A stretch of 64,000 nt of DNA from Adiantum capillus-veneris (taxonomy: Eukaryota > Streptophyta > Polypodiopsida > Polypodiales > Pteridaceae). The stretch is taken from contig CM043971.1 of the NCBI GenBank assembly GCA_014529385.2, positions 90,289,840-90,353,839 on the forward strand, read 5' to 3'. Within the stretch, counting starts at the first letter, position 1; every line of letters begins with the position of its first letter. Of this stretch, positions 22,048-33,444 are shown piece by piece. A program made the position numbers and the translations under genes. The notes under the pieces are model-generated. The model searched no databases and had not been told where the DNA came from. It saw nothing but the letters and a program-made list of their open reading frames with translations.

Positions 22048-22900
22048 GCAAAAGGATCCAAAGAGCTTCTCTTAAGATGTTTTGTTTCTTATCAAAGAAA
22101 AAGAAAGAGACTTTACACTTCTACAAATATTTACTTCTTCTTGCTTCAATGATTTCTTTTAGCATGAATGATGGTTCCTTTTACTTTTCGCGAAGAGAGG
22201 GAATGAGAGCGCGAAAGAGATGTGGCCCCTGATCCAAATTGATGACGACAGATTTCAAGGAAGATGCAGATATTGTGGACTCAATGTGCTACCAAGGATA
22301 TGTATAGATAAAGGAGAATGTACTGCCTCCTTGGGAATGATGTAATTCTCCAAGAAGATGGGAGAGATGGTTCTTCAAACAATGCCATCTATCCTTTTGA
22401 TGTTGACTGCTTCGGATGCTTGTGAATGCATCAACCAATGGAACAATAGGAAATTGTGGAGGTCACTTGGAGGGCCTTTTTTAGGAGAGACAAAAGGAGG
22501 TGCATCCAATGAAAAACAAGCCAATGTAATGTAGAAATGGAAAGAAATAAATCCAAAAATTCAAAAGAAAGAGAAGAGACATGAGGTAAAATCTTGTTTT
22601 TATGGTGTTTACAGTATCCATATGTGGGCCCAAGGTTTGAAAGTAGTTAAGGTACTGAATGATAGCTACGATAATGTATCATACTCCCGTTACCAAAAGC
22701 TCTTACTCCATTAACCAAACAATCAAAATTGAAATTTTCTCCATTGCAAGCAAGTTCAATCTTTCTTCTTCCACTCAAATAGATCCATGGTTTATTTTTA
22801 TTCTTCTTCCTGTCCTAATAGCTCTAGGGGTTGTTGTGCTTTTTCCTGAGCCAGCCTCACCAATTAGTCTCCCAAGGATGCCAAGTAGCACCATAAGATC
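22048..22900. other. Unique-looking sequence, no supported gene
   Basis: This is the right flank of element C. The plus-strand ORF at 22659-23024 begins here, but only its end (from about 22906) has a paralogue elsewhere in the window. Confidence 0.4.
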
Positions 22901-22905
22901 TCTCA

Positions 22906-23526
22906 CTGTCTCAAAATCCATCAATATAGATAGTCAATGGCAACAGCAGACAATATACAAAGGTTCTTGGGTTCTTATGCAACCAAGAAGGAGGAAAAGA
23001 TCCTCAACCAACAAATCTATTTAATTTAGCATAGAAAGCACGAGTGCTATATTTCAAAGTGGGGGTGGGCAAGAAAACTGTTTTGGTTGAGCATGTCTAC
23101 AGTCACTCCAATGTGCTTGCTAATGGCAGACATGTCTCATTGGCTTATCATCCCATGATGCAACATTAAGTGTTCTCATAGTCTTCCATCTCTATTCTTT
23201 ATTCTAGACCTTGTTACTCTCTTAATTTATTTATTTTTTGAAGAGGTAGGACCATTTTAAAAGAGGTAGCTCTAGTTCTCATAAGCAGCCCTAAATTCTA
23301 TTTAGTTGTTAGACTAGGTGGGCTATTACTTTCGGTTGTTGCACTTGCAGATGTCAATCCTTCATCATATGAAGAATGGGAGCCAATGGAGTGTATTATA
23401 GGTCTGATCTCTGTAATCCACGCTGACATTGGTGTTTTACAGTATGATGGAAGAACTAGCAAGAGCCTTGCAAATGAGGGAATTTTCTTCTACAAGCATT
23501 TCTACCAGCTCAACCAAAAAACATAA
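22906..23526 (+). pseudogene. Two-exon fragment of an unrecognised gene, paralogue of 49646-50704
   Basis: The first exon piece (to about 23021) ends in Gly-Ser-Trp-Val-Leu-x3-Arg-Arg-Arg-Lys-Arg. The second starts after a TTGCAG acceptor at 23351 with Asp-Val-Asn-Pro-Ser, then Trp-Glu-Pro-Met-Glu-Cys-Ile-Ile-Gly and His-Ala-Asp-Ile-Gly, and stops at 23526. The same blocks, the same exon start and the same order occur at 49646-50577. The protein family is unknown to me. This copy is the more decayed: exon 1 hits a stop and exon 2 is short. Confidence 0.55.
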
Positions 23527-23766
23527 AAAAGGTACTCTGGTTAAATTCCCTCACTACCAATTGGAGTTGTATTGAATGGCTGGTCCCGGAAACCATAGTG
23601 TGTGAATCTCTCCAAAGAAAGATGTTTAGGGATGTGTAGAGGTCCTTAAAGATTCTGTGCCCACTAAATTGGTATAGATTTCTAAATTTGTCCTATAAGT
23701 TTATTTGTGGAACTATTTCACACCTAACACATACATGTTGCAAAGACAATGTTGGTCTGTAAATCT

Positions 23767-24036
23767 CTAGATGCTTGTTTTTGTGACAAGCTTCATGATA
23801 GAGGGTGGTATGTTAAAGAGGGCATACATTGCGAGGTTGTAGTGGACACTCTGGTGGCCAAGTTCATGACCAACACAAAATGCCTTCTCATCTTCTTCTA
23901 GTACCAGCGCTCTCAAATTGTTGCACGTTGCTCTAAGTTTGTTCTTATTGACCAACTGGAGAACAATGGTGTCATAGATGTGGAGGTATTTGACAAAGAG
24001 CTCAAACTTGTGACAGTGATCACAATAGGAGAGCAA
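23767..24036 (-). pseudogene. M48 metalloprotease-like fragment (STE24 type) with HELGH motif
   Basis: This is an 89-codon minus-strand frame. It contains Tyr-Asp-Thr followed later by an acidic Glu-Glu-Asp-Glu segment and Val-Gly-His-Glu-Leu-Gly-His (His codon region 23854-23868). In CAAX-prenyl protease STE24 a Tyr/Phe-Asp-Thr strand precedes the zinc-binding HExxH with a similar acidic linker. The gene would act in the ER membrane on prenylated proteins, but only this fragment is visible. A chance HExxH is possible. Confidence 0.4.
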
Positions 24037-24425
24037 TGCAAACTTTTACAACTTCGGACGACATAATGAGACCGCGGACAATGAGCCATCTAGTTATATT
24101 TTTTTAATAGGCGGACCAAAGTAATGCAATGAAGGGAAAAGGAGATAGTCTATAGAGAACTAACTAGCCAAGTCCAAATTGTGTCAATGTAACTTGGATT
24201 AATTCCATTGGGTGTAACTTCTTCTTTACTTGAAATCTATATTCATGACTTCCATTGCAATGTTTCTTTTAATTTAAATCTTTTGTTTCAATTGTGAGAT
24301 GACTCCCACCATTGGTTATATCTTTATTTTAATAGTAGGATTAAACTCTCTCACTATCTCTTTCCCTTTGTGAAAGTATGTGTGATTTTTGTACTTTTTG
24401 AACAACATATGCAGAGTTTCATGTC

Positions 24426-24617
<192 letters not shown>

Positions 24618-24645
24618 TTCCATGGCACCACATTGAGAAGTACAA

Positions 24646-25347
24646 AGAATCATATTAATGTACATAGTTAGCATTTTTTAGAGTATTTGTAAGTAAAAAT
24701 TTTGAAATAGTTAATGGGTTGAAATACAGATTCTAGAGATAAGGAATCAAAATGTCCTCTAAATAAAAGTCACGCTCATGACCTTCAAATGAGGGTGGGG
24801 AGAGAGTGGTGCTCGGTGGATTTAGCAAGCCCTTATGGGGTGTGTCATCTCTCAATAAAGTGTTGATATCATCATATGGGACATTAATTTGATAAAAAGA
24901 TTTATAGTATAGGTATACATCTAGTTTGGGTAGGGTGTTAGTGGCTATCAATGACAACACACTTCTTCTGGGAATAAAAAAATTCAAATTAGTAATGTTC
25001 AAATCTCGCCAGGTTGCAAACCATGGTTACAAGGGGATTGAGGTTTCTCTATTGCACAGAGGACCATATCGCAACCCAAACCTTGAAAGTAGAAATTGTA
25101 TAAATTCCTTGGTTCATGGATGCACAATGGCTCTGTGAGTGCCTATCCTAAAGCTGTGTAGGTTGACAAGGTCTGTGTTGGGATCATATGGCTCCTAAAA
25201 CAACAACAATCTGTTGACATCCAAAATAACTAGTCTCTGCAAACATTTTATAAAACAAATAATTAGTTAGACAAGAAGTTGATTTTCATATTTTTTTACA
25301 TTGGTTATTACTGGAGCAATCTTGTCAATGTCTAGCAAAGGTCCATA
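24646..25347. other. No recognisable gene
   Basis: Short ORFs occur on both strands (for example 24733-25002 minus) without known motifs or paralogues in the window. Confidence 0.35.
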
Positions 25348-25797
25348 CTAGGTTTGCTTTCCATGGAGGTTGTCTTGTCTTGTGTTGACATCCTTGAACT
25401 TCTCACCAATCCCTTGTTCTTTTGTTTTTTGTGACTCTTGTGTCTCCAATGTTGAGGGCTCCATTGCACCTAAAATAGATTCTAATGTGCTATAACCTGC
25501 TTGTGTGTCAGACGTAAATGACTCTTGATTTTCCAACTCAGAAGGTGTAATTTTGGGAGAGGCGTGCTCTGCGTGAGGGTTAGGGTGTTCTTTCTTAGCC
25601 CCTCCCTTTACATAATCTTCTTCCTTCTAAAAACCTCCAAGAAAAAAAGGGAGTCTCAATATTTGTTTCTTTCCCAGTCCCTAGATTTGTATGATCTTGC
25701 TCCCGTGTGGCCTTCCACTCATTCAAAATTTTCTCCTTGTTAGACCCTCCCTCTGCAACATTTTTCTTCTTAGCATCTCCTCCCTCCTCTTGCTCCT
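25348..25797 (-). pseudogene. Charged minus-strand coding remnants cut by insertion of element B
   Basis: Two minus-strand frames (25595-25797 and 25348-25536) are rich in Glu, Lys, Gln and Asn and look like a low-complexity protein. The right end is where element B inserted (target duplication CTCCT), so the original gene would continue on the far side at 47382. I do not recognise the protein. Confidence 0.35.
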
Positions 25798-26763
25798 TGT
25801 TGGAGCCCCATTGGTCCAACTGTTTTAATGATCCCATCTTGTAAAGCATATCAAATTCCCATTTTATGTCAAAGATGTATTATCATTTTGATCCATTCAT
25901 CTGGGTTATGTAAAGATTAATCAGTTAGTCAGGACTCAGATTTGTTCCCACTTTGTAATAATGAGTAAGAGAACCCCATGTACATTTTTGAGCTAAGGTG
26001 ACTAAAGTATAAAAGTCACCTTAGAACCATTTTTGAATAACATTTGAATATTAATCCTGAGTCGTACGAGTCTGAGAGGGAGGGAGAGAGAGAGTGAGTG
26101 TGTCTTATCCTCTTCGCTACGCGCTTCTCCCTCACCGGATTCACGACGCGACCACACCATCGCGGTAGTCTCTCCGAGAGCTACGCGCCCACGCTATGCA
26201 TTCACCGTTTCGAGTTGATCGCGATCGATCCTTCCTCGAGCTTGTTTTGCTTGTAAGTAGCACGAACGGTGTCTGTTTTCAATAATCAAGTGCTTTATGG
26301 AATGAGAAAGAGATTAGCTACACATAGATACTCATAAACTTAAGTTTCACCCACTTTTGGATTATGACCTGTTAGTCTATCGCGACTGTATTCGAGATAA
26401 CTAGGGTTCAAATCTGGTGAGATTAGACTTATAGGTAAGTATATCCTAGTGAGAGGATGTTGCCTAGTAAGTTTGGTGCGATTCCAAGTTCATTGGACGT
26501 GTAAACTGTGTTGTGAGCATTTAGGGATAGAGTGGGTTGCATTCTACCAGGGTTAGTGATTGATGCATCATAAAAGTGCATATGTGTAGATTGGTCTCAG
26601 CTTGACAGGCTAACGAGATTGCCTACGTGCACCTACGGGTTAGTCGTGTCATCGGATGATAAGTATGTTGTCTGTGTCATGCTCGTATGGAGCACCCCCG
26701 GCTTCAAAGTCAGCTGTGGAAGCCCTACCCATCATCAGCATATCTGAAGAGCACCCTAAAACA
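25798..26763 (+). repeat. 5' LTR of element B (966 bp)
   Basis: Starts TGTTGGAGCC and ends CCCTAAAACA. A TATAAAAG box is at 26008-26015. A GA-rich run lies near 26070-26100. A half palindrome GTCTATCGCGA is present at about 26374. Compared with the 3' LTR, the segment 26687-26753 is unrelated to its counterpart 47347-47371. Confidence 0.95.
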
Positions 26764-26782
26764 TTGGCACCGCTGCCGGGGA
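26764..26782 (+). other. Primer-binding site of element B (tRNA-Asp-like)
   Basis: TTGGCACCGCTGCCGGGGA directly follows the LTR. It matches the tRNA-Asp-complementary site used by Athila/Tat elements (TGGCGCCGTTGCCGGGGA) with two changes, one of them a CpG transition. Confidence 0.85.
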
Positions 26783-28383
26783 CACAAGACCTTAAGTAGG
26801 GAGATCTACGTCACTCGTGTGATGGTTAGCTTACTTTAGTTTTGACTAGAGAGAGCTTAAACTTTTAGAACAAGATCCAGGATAGAGTATCCTGAGGTCT
26901 AGTGGATAGCCAGGAAGCATGTGTCTTGCCGAGGGTCTGCAACTAGTTAGATTTAGTTAAGTAGGATAATGTGGAGTTATGGTTTTTGGTTTTGGGTGCT
27001 TGTTATACTTGTGAAGAAATAGAGTAGAAAAACGCTATAAAACCGCAAAAAACAAACAAAAAGAAGAAACAATAAGGCAGTTGCTTGCCTTGAAAGCAAA
27101 ACCCACCCCATATACCCTTGAGAGGGGTGAAAAGAGTCGACATTGAAATTTATGATCCAACACTCGAGAAAACATAAAAAACGCGACCAAAACCAACAAA
27201 AAAAGAAACAGGTGATTGTCATAAGGAAACACTAAGTGAACCTAAAGAGGCCAAAAAGAGATATAACCATTAGCCAAGGGTAAACTGACTGTGTCATGGG
27301 GTATGATTGATGTTCACAAGTTTAAGATGAAGTGTCATCAAATTTGCATCACTTCAAGTGCAATGGAGTTGTGAATTGTCAGAGAAAAGTGAAATTTGTG
27401 AAGTGCTTAAGTTTGAGGTCAAAATAAGTCCAAACTTCATAAAACTTGGGGGATAGACTTATATGGGCACAGGGAACAAGACTATGCAAAAACAGATAAA
27501 AAATTAAGTCCCCATTGCTCTCTGCCTGGTCTATCGCGATAGACTGATGAAGGTGGTGATTGACTAGCAACAAGCAAAAAACCTTTACACCATAGGTTTA
27601 ACGCATCAATACAAGGGTACTCACAAAAATTGAGTGAATTTGAACACCATTTTGACCACAAAACTTCAAAACTGGTGTTTAGAGTCTGAATTCATAGACA
27701 AGGGCAAGAAGTCTTTGACCAAATGTCCAAACAGTGCCAAAATTGGTCAATGCACTACACAAGGGGAGGCTGAACCAACTGTGGTGAAAACTTGAGAAAA
27801 ATGCTAAAATTGGAGAACGTGCCTAGTCTATCGCGATAGACCAAGGAAATTGTTGTTGGGGAACTTTTCTTTCAAATTTTCCCTAGGGAGAGTTTTATCA
27901 GGGCCTAAATAGCAGACACACCAAAATTCAAGGCATTTAGAACACTGAAGGTCAATCTGAAAATGGGACCAAAATCCAACCCAAGTGTCCAAACTTCATA
28001 AAACTTGAGGGATAGGCTACAGAGGGTATCTGGAACTCAAGGGTAAAGTCACAATTTTGAATTGACTTATGTTGAGCAAATTGTCGGTCTATCGCGATAG
28101 ACTAAGAAAGTAGTGAATCAGACACTTTTTGCAATTTGTGACTATACTGCTAGGACATACTCTCTATATAGATCCCAGCCATCATTTCATATTTGAAATT
28201 GGGCCACCAGAAGACTGACTAAGGGGTTGCTGTATATACTTGAAAGATTTTTGGTAATTCAAGGAAAACCCTTGTGAACAGACTAACCATCCTTGTGTAG
28301 ATCCAAGAAGGAGATCAGCACAAAGCCATACAGGAAGAAGGAGTCCAGGTAAGCTTTAAGTTTGCAACCAAACTTTCATTCTT
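26783..28383 (+). repeat. Leader of element B with palindrome array and splice-donor-like site
   Basis: Exact GTCTATCGCGATAGAC occurs at 27529-27544, 27826-27841 and 28087-28102 (spacings 297 and 261). The intervening units share the box order seen in element A, such as CACACCAAAATTCAAGGCATTT near 27920. A strong donor-like CCAG/GTAAGC lies at 28345-28354, just upstream of the first ATG. I see no coding frame. Confidence 0.85.
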
Positions 28384-28890
28384 ATGTATTTAAGGTCAGG
28401 AGCCTTTGTTAAGTCGGGAGCTAAAAGTGTCAAAAGTCAAATTAGCACCACGTCCACCGAAGAGAGTGTAACTCAGATGAGGCTAGACCCATTAGCACCA
28501 ATCATTGAAGAGGGTAGTGATACTGACACTTCGTTGGAAAAGTCCTTCTTCATGACGGGGAGTCAACAGCCAGGAGGTTTCAACGGTGAAGGACCAATGC
28601 CAGGGGGGAGCACCTCCCTACATCCTTTAAATGAAACCCACTTCACTATAATCTTCTTGGAAGGAACTAACTCGAGGGGAGCCTTAGTTTATTCTGAATA
28701 TCGAGGACGCAAGTGTATTTGTATTGAAGAAAGACCGGCTCAGAGACTAGAGATAATTCGAGTCTATGATGATGGTGACAGATTCCGAGACGAAAAGGGG
28801 AACCACTATCTGATAGTGAGTAACCCTGAGGATTACAACAGATATGGGGATATCGTGGCAAAAGGGAAAATGGTTTCAGAAACCCAATAG
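28384..28890 (+). CDS. ORF0 of element B (168 aa), unknown function
   Basis: The ORF starts at ATG 28384 and ends at TAG 28888-28890. It has a basic N-terminus, a Ser/Thr/Gly-rich middle and a more ordered C-terminal half with aromatic and charged residues. No known domain was recognised. It is in the same phase as gag at 28927, with only the stop and about 11 codons between, so it may once have been the N-terminus of Gag or a separate leader ORF expressed by reinitiation. Element A has no ORF0 in the comparable place. Confidence 0.55.
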   Translation: MYLRSGAFVKSGAKSVKSQISTTSTEESVTQMRLDPLAPIIEEGSDTDTSLEKSFFMTGSQQPGGFNGEGPMPGGSTSLHPLNETHFTIIFLEGTNSRGALVYSEYRGRKCICIEERPAQRLEIIRVYDDGDRFRDEKGNHYLIVSNPEDYNRYGDIVAKGKMVSETQ

Positions 28891-28926
28891 CCGTCTCCTA
28901 ACATCGATCGACCTGGAGCACTTTTT

Positions 28927-30684
28927 ATGTGTGATAAGAAAACAACCAGGGTCCCAACCTATAATGAGCATGCAGGGATTTACAAGCATGAAAGCGAGGG
29001 AATAGTCTCTTACTTTCGATGCAAGGAACCCTACCCAAATGAATTAAGCAAAGACAAGGTTCTTTACTTATTTTCTTATGAAACTTCTTTTGTTGATAGA
29101 TACGGGCAAGAATACAAACGTATTCTCCCAGAAGAGGTTGAAAGGGCAACAGTTCCGGGAGCATCGAACTATGGCCCCGACGAAGTACCAAGAGCCACCT
29201 ACACCCCTAGCAAGTCGACTAATCCCTTTTCAGAAGAGTATGATGCTACCTCACATTCTACCCGACCACCGACGTCCAACTACCAGGACCAACCAGCTAC
29301 TCAGCCATCATTGCAGGCATGGCTTCGACAGAGTGCTACATTAGAACAAGACCGGACCCGAGAGGGTTATCAAACCGCACGAGGATTAAGGGATCTACAA
29401 GAACCACCACTCTATGCACAGTATCAAGGAGAGAGTAAGCCAAAGACTCAAGGGTCAACTGAGCTTGGAAGAACACCCCGAGAACGAGTTCGGAGAGATG
29501 AACCATCTCTCACGAGAACTGTTAGAAATTATGGATTAGGAGCACCATTGGGAGAGGAACCTGGACAATACAAAAGACCAGAGGAGGTATATCAGCTAGG
29601 ACGGGGAGATCCCATGATGAGATTTGTAGACCATCGTAGAATTAGACCTTCTCAAGTGCAAAAATGGGTAAACAAGAAATATACGGGAAGCAGGGATCCG
29701 AGAGATCATGTAGCAGCCTTTGTGTGTGTAATTAGAGCTGAAGAGGTGTTAGACTTTCCTACCCAATTTCCAGGATTCGGTTTAACCTTAGAGGATGATG
29801 CTGCTACATGGTTTGACTCGGTGGAGCGAAGAGACTTTGAGTCTATGGAGGAAGTGTTTGAAGAGTTTATCGAGGAATTCTCACAAAGGGGGATAGCTCA
29901 TAATAAAGTCTCGCAAATCCATAAATTCAAACAGAAAGATGGAGAGTCTGTGCGAAAGGTGGCCCTCCGATTAAAAAGATATGTTAAGTTCTGCCCTGTG
30001 GAAGAACTGCCAACTCAGTCCAGACTTATGCTTATATTTATCCAAGGACTAAGGAATGCAGATCTTCAAAAGGACTTACATATGAAAAGGAGCACTACAT
30101 TGAATGATTTAACCAAGGAAGCTCTACACCTTGTGGACAATTGTGCGGTCTACAAAAAGGGTGAGTTCAAGGATCTTCACAATGATTCTTTCTCGCAACA
30201 AAGCGGAAGCAAGTCTGCTAAGACAACACTGAAAGGAGAAGTAGCAGTAAGCCAAGAGCAGCTTGTAGAGGAGGTGCTTAAAAAGATTAACTTGTATTCC
30301 AAACCACAAGCTAAACAACCAAAATGGTGTGCGATTGAACAAAAATGGACAAACCATGGGATGGAGGAGTGTTATTATAACAAGGGATATGTGAGAGAAC
30401 GACCATATGCTCCGCAAGCTCAGGCGACATCTCCTCAAATCCCACCGATGCCTAGGTATCAGACTGGAAATCTACCACGACCTGGAGGTGCAGAAAGACC
30501 ACAACCAGTGTTGGGACAACAACCACCCCTACCAGGATTACAATCAGTCGGCATAAGATACACACCCATAGTAACTGAGTCGGATGAGAAGGCTTTGGTA
30601 CCTATGCATGCATACTACGATGAGCCCAATGGATATGCGGCGAACTCTGTCTATTATCCACCGGACAAACCCTCTACACCATAA
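28927..30684 (+). CDS. Gag capsid region of element B (585 aa)
   Basis: The N-terminal block matches the 110-aa ORF of element A (residues about 15-60). The retrotransposon-gag capsid domain spans about residues 250-420, with Thr-Trp-Phe, the Glu-rich helix and a Phe-Ile-Gln-Gly-Leu segment aligning with A. A degenerate Cys/His motif follows near residue 465. The C-terminus is Pro/Gln/Tyr rich. The protein would form the particle shell. It ends at TAA 30682-30684; the next ORF continues in phase. Confidence 0.92.
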   Translation: MCDKKTTRVPTYNEHAGIYKHESEGIVSYFRCKEPYPNELSKDKVLYLFSYETSFVDRYGQEYKRILPEEVERATVPGASNYGPDEVPRATYTPSKSTNPFSEEYDATSHSTRPPTSNYQDQPATQPSLQAWLRQSATLEQDRTREGYQTARGLRDLQEPPLYAQYQGESKPKTQGSTELGRTPRERVRRDEPSLTRTVRNYGLGAPLGEEPGQYKRPEEVYQLGRGDPMMRFVDHRRIRPSQVQKWVNKKYTGSRDPRDHVAAFVCVIRAEEVLDFPTQFPGFGLTLEDDAATWFDSVERRDFESMEEVFEEFIEEFSQRGIAHNKVSQIHKFKQKDGESVRKVALRLKRYVKFCPVEELPTQSRLMLIFIQGLRNADLQKDLHMKRSTTLNDLTKEALHLVDNCAVYKKGEFKDLHNDSFSQQSGSKSAKTTLKGEVAVSQEQLVEEVLKKINLYSKPQAKQPKWCAIEQKWTNHGMEECYYNKGYVRERPYAPQAQATSPQIPPMPRYQTGNLPRPGGAERPQPVLGQQPPLPGLQSVGIRYTPIVTESDEKALVPMHAYYDEPNGYAANSVYYPPDKPSTP

Positions 30685-30693
30685 CCATGGAGC

Positions 30694-32109
30694 ATGATAG
30701 GAAATACAGGACCACCAACTGCTGCACAGGCAGCGGGGGAAGGACGATATAGCCTGGATGAAATAACAGTGTTGTTCATAGCCAACGGAGGCATGAGTGG
30801 GCAAAGAATTGCACACCAACAAAGAGGAGCTCCAGGAGCACCTCAACAGCCTAAAGGACCATGCTACAAGTGTGGTGGAGACCATTGGCTGAGGGGCTGT
30901 CCTCATGACGAAATCATTAGGGTCAATGCATATTGCACGGAGTGTGGAATTACTCACTTGATCCCTGATTGCCCTAAAAACCTGAGCAAAGGAGCAAAAA
31001 CTACCTTGAATATGCTAAGAGCGCTACCTTCTAGTGGAGGGTCAAAAAACGAAACTCCGATTCCTGTTAAGGTCTTGACGAGAGCCCAAGCAAGGAAAAA
31101 TGACAATCATCCCAAGAGTAACGATGAAAATCAAGAAGAAATCAAGACTGACAAGTCTAGCATCAGTCGTGATAATCCTTGGAAAGAACGAAGAGCGAAA
31201 ATGAAAGCTAGACGTGAGCGAAAACAAAAAGATGTAGAAGCTGAGCTAACGATAGCTCGAGAGCAACTTAAACAGCAAAGAGAGTTCGACTCTCTAAAAT
31301 CAACGGAAGGACCAAGAAGTGCAAGATCAGGAGGGTCGGTATTGGTAGATAAGATCAATGAACCCTTAGATGGAATCTTGCAAGCATATGAAGCAAGATT
31401 GAAGAACAGACAGACTCTAGAGCAAATATGGATGACATATCCATATCCAGAGATAGAAAAACAGAGACTAGAGATGTGCAAACAGCTGATTGAAACTGCA
31501 CAAACTTTACTAGAGTCTCCACCTATGGAAGCGGGAGATAGAGTAATCAAACCACCAAACAATGAAACACCTCACAAAATCGAACAAAGGATACTCGATA
31601 AGATAGAAAACGTTAAATCCTTGCCGGATGTAGAGGATGCAAGAGACGTACCTAATAGCACTGATGAATCACTGAAAGATTTTCCACCATATTCCCCTAT
31701 TGTGGAAGAAAATTGGCCTGAAGAGCTATGGGAAACGGTACGAAAAGCTCAAGAAAAATATGAGACAAAAACAGTCGAGTCAGCGCCTTTCTCGGAGCTC
31801 AACTTGAATAAGCCTCCATGGGATTTAGACGTTAAATCATTTCAAGGGGATAATGGTTCAGTTGCATCTGAAGATAGCAGACCAGAATCACTCAGAACTT
31901 TGCCATCATATATGGGGAACTATGAGGCAAGGTCAGAAATTCGAAGAGTACCTTCTCAAAGAATAGGCGGGTCAAATCAATTGGACACTAAAATCCTGAC
32001 AGACTTGTTGACCACTCTGGTCAAGTGTACAATCACATTGGCAGAATTGTTAAAATTAGGCCAAGCATGTGGACGGAAGTGGGCAAATGTCTTGAAAAAT
32101 TTGGCATAA
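30694..32109 (+). CDS. Nucleocapsid and linker of element B (471 aa), ends by frameshift
   Basis: Two zinc knuckles near residues 57-70 and 81-94 both have the short C-x2-C-x3-H-x4-C spacing. A Lys/Arg/Glu-rich probable coiled coil follows, then a block that matches element A across A's gag stop (A 3580-4280). At about 32053 B has lost one A compared with A, so the frame leaves the protease and runs into a premature TGA... the true continuation is the 32025-32390 frame. Confidence 0.88.
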   Translation: MIGNTGPPTAAQAAGEGRYSLDEITVLFIANGGMSGQRIAHQQRGAPGAPQQPKGPCYKCGGDHWLRGCPHDEIIRVNAYCTECGITHLIPDCPKNLSKGAKTTLNMLRALPSSGGSKNETPIPVKVLTRAQARKNDNHPKSNDENQEEIKTDKSSISRDNPWKERRAKMKARRERKQKDVEAELTIAREQLKQQREFDSLKSTEGPRSARSGGSVLVDKINEPLDGILQAYEARLKNRQTLEQIWMTYPYPEIEKQRLEMCKQLIETAQTLLESPPMEAGDRVIKPPNNETPHKIEQRILDKIENVKSLPDVEDARDVPNSTDESLKDFPPYSPIVEENWPEELWETVRKAQEKYETKTVESAPFSELNLNKPPWDLDVKSFQGDNGSVASEDSRPESLRTLPSYMGNYEARSEIRRVPSQRIGGSNQLDTKILTDLLTTLVKCTITLAELLKLGQACGRKWANVLKNLA

Positions 32110-33415
32110 GGACGCCTCTTAAGTTCTTCGAAACCGAGCTTAATGACACAGAACCGAAGAAAGTCAACACTAAACCAATGCCACTCAACAAGGTAGGAGA
32201 GTATTGTGAAGGTGAAGACGGCAACACAACCCTACCAGTTGAGTATAACGGCATAGAGACTAAGGCAATACTTGATAGTGGAGCTGGCATTGCCATTGCC
32301 ACCAAAATGCTATGGGAAAAATGGGAAAAACCAGCAATACGAACAACTAGAATGAAATTGCAATTGGCGGATGGGCACATAGGGCTATAGGATTTCTTGA
32401 GGCAATTGTGGTATCTTCCTGTGGCATAGAGTACGAACATACCTTTGCCATAGTAGATTTTGGCAAGAAGAACAACTATGAAATTATCCTTGGTAGGCCG
32501 TTCATGAGGCAACTCAAAATGGTGCAGGACTGGGGGTATGATTATTTGTATCTAAGACATGCTGAAACTACTACACGCGTAAACATGAAAAATCATAGCT
32601 ACCATGATGTCATGAGAACCCCTGTGGAAGAATTTGACTCAACCACCATTAGTGGATCAGAAGTCCCAGCGTGGCTTTGTAAGAAAAAGGAGATATGGAT
32701 GTGTGGGGCATCTCAATGTAGTGAATTTGACAAAAATGAAAGCACACTGGAGAGGGTCTTGGAAGACGATGCCTATATACGAGAACCTTTTCCTGAAGAG
32801 AATCTCGAACCCCAAGAATGGTCTCAAATTTTGGCTACATTGGATGTATGCGTCAATGAAGTCACTCCCACCAAATTTTGTGATGAGAATGGCTACGATA
32901 TCATACCATACTACATGTTGAGCAGAATTGTGGAGGAGGACGAGAACGATGGAGATACTGAGAATATGAGGATCCATAAAATAGAAACAAAACTTGAGAT
33001 TAAGATAGGGGGCTATGTGGACATCCCCACTACAGAAATCAAGCAGGAAGGAGAAGAATTTTATGATTCTTCTGATCAAAGTGAAAACAAGGATAACGCG
33101 GATGACGATAAGTCGGAAAATACGGAGGGAGACGACAATCAAGATCAAGACAATGACGTCTTCTACAATTTCCCAAACCAAAGTGAGAGACTCCAAAAAA
33201 GATACAAGAGTAAACGACACCATATCAGTCCACCAACCAGGTTGAGACCCATGCTGGAGTTTAAGGGTAAGACACATTTCCTTATGAACATTCATGTTGT
33301 TGATTGTGCTAAGGATAAAGTGTCAGGAAGATTTCTTAAGGTTGTTGACTCAGGATTTAAATCCAAACTATTGAAACTAAGAAAACGAGCAAACCAAAAA
33401 AAAGAGTTGCAATAG
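32054..33415 (+). pseudogene. Protease 1 of element B (DSG retropepsin), frameshifted
   Basis: The domain is read in two frames: 32054-32390, with the catalytic Asp-Ser-Gly (Asp codon 32274), and 32408-33415, with the Ile-Ile-Leu-Gly-Arg-Pro-Phe motif. Element A is unbroken over the same stretch, so the breaks near 32053 and 32378 are small indels in B. After the protease come a conserved block (through about 32930) and a very acidic Asp/Glu/Asn linker. The intact enzyme would process Gag-Pol. As it stands no complete protease can be made from this gene. Confidence 0.9.
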
Positions 33416-33444
33416 AAAAACTGAATGTCTGTGGTAGCCTAATT

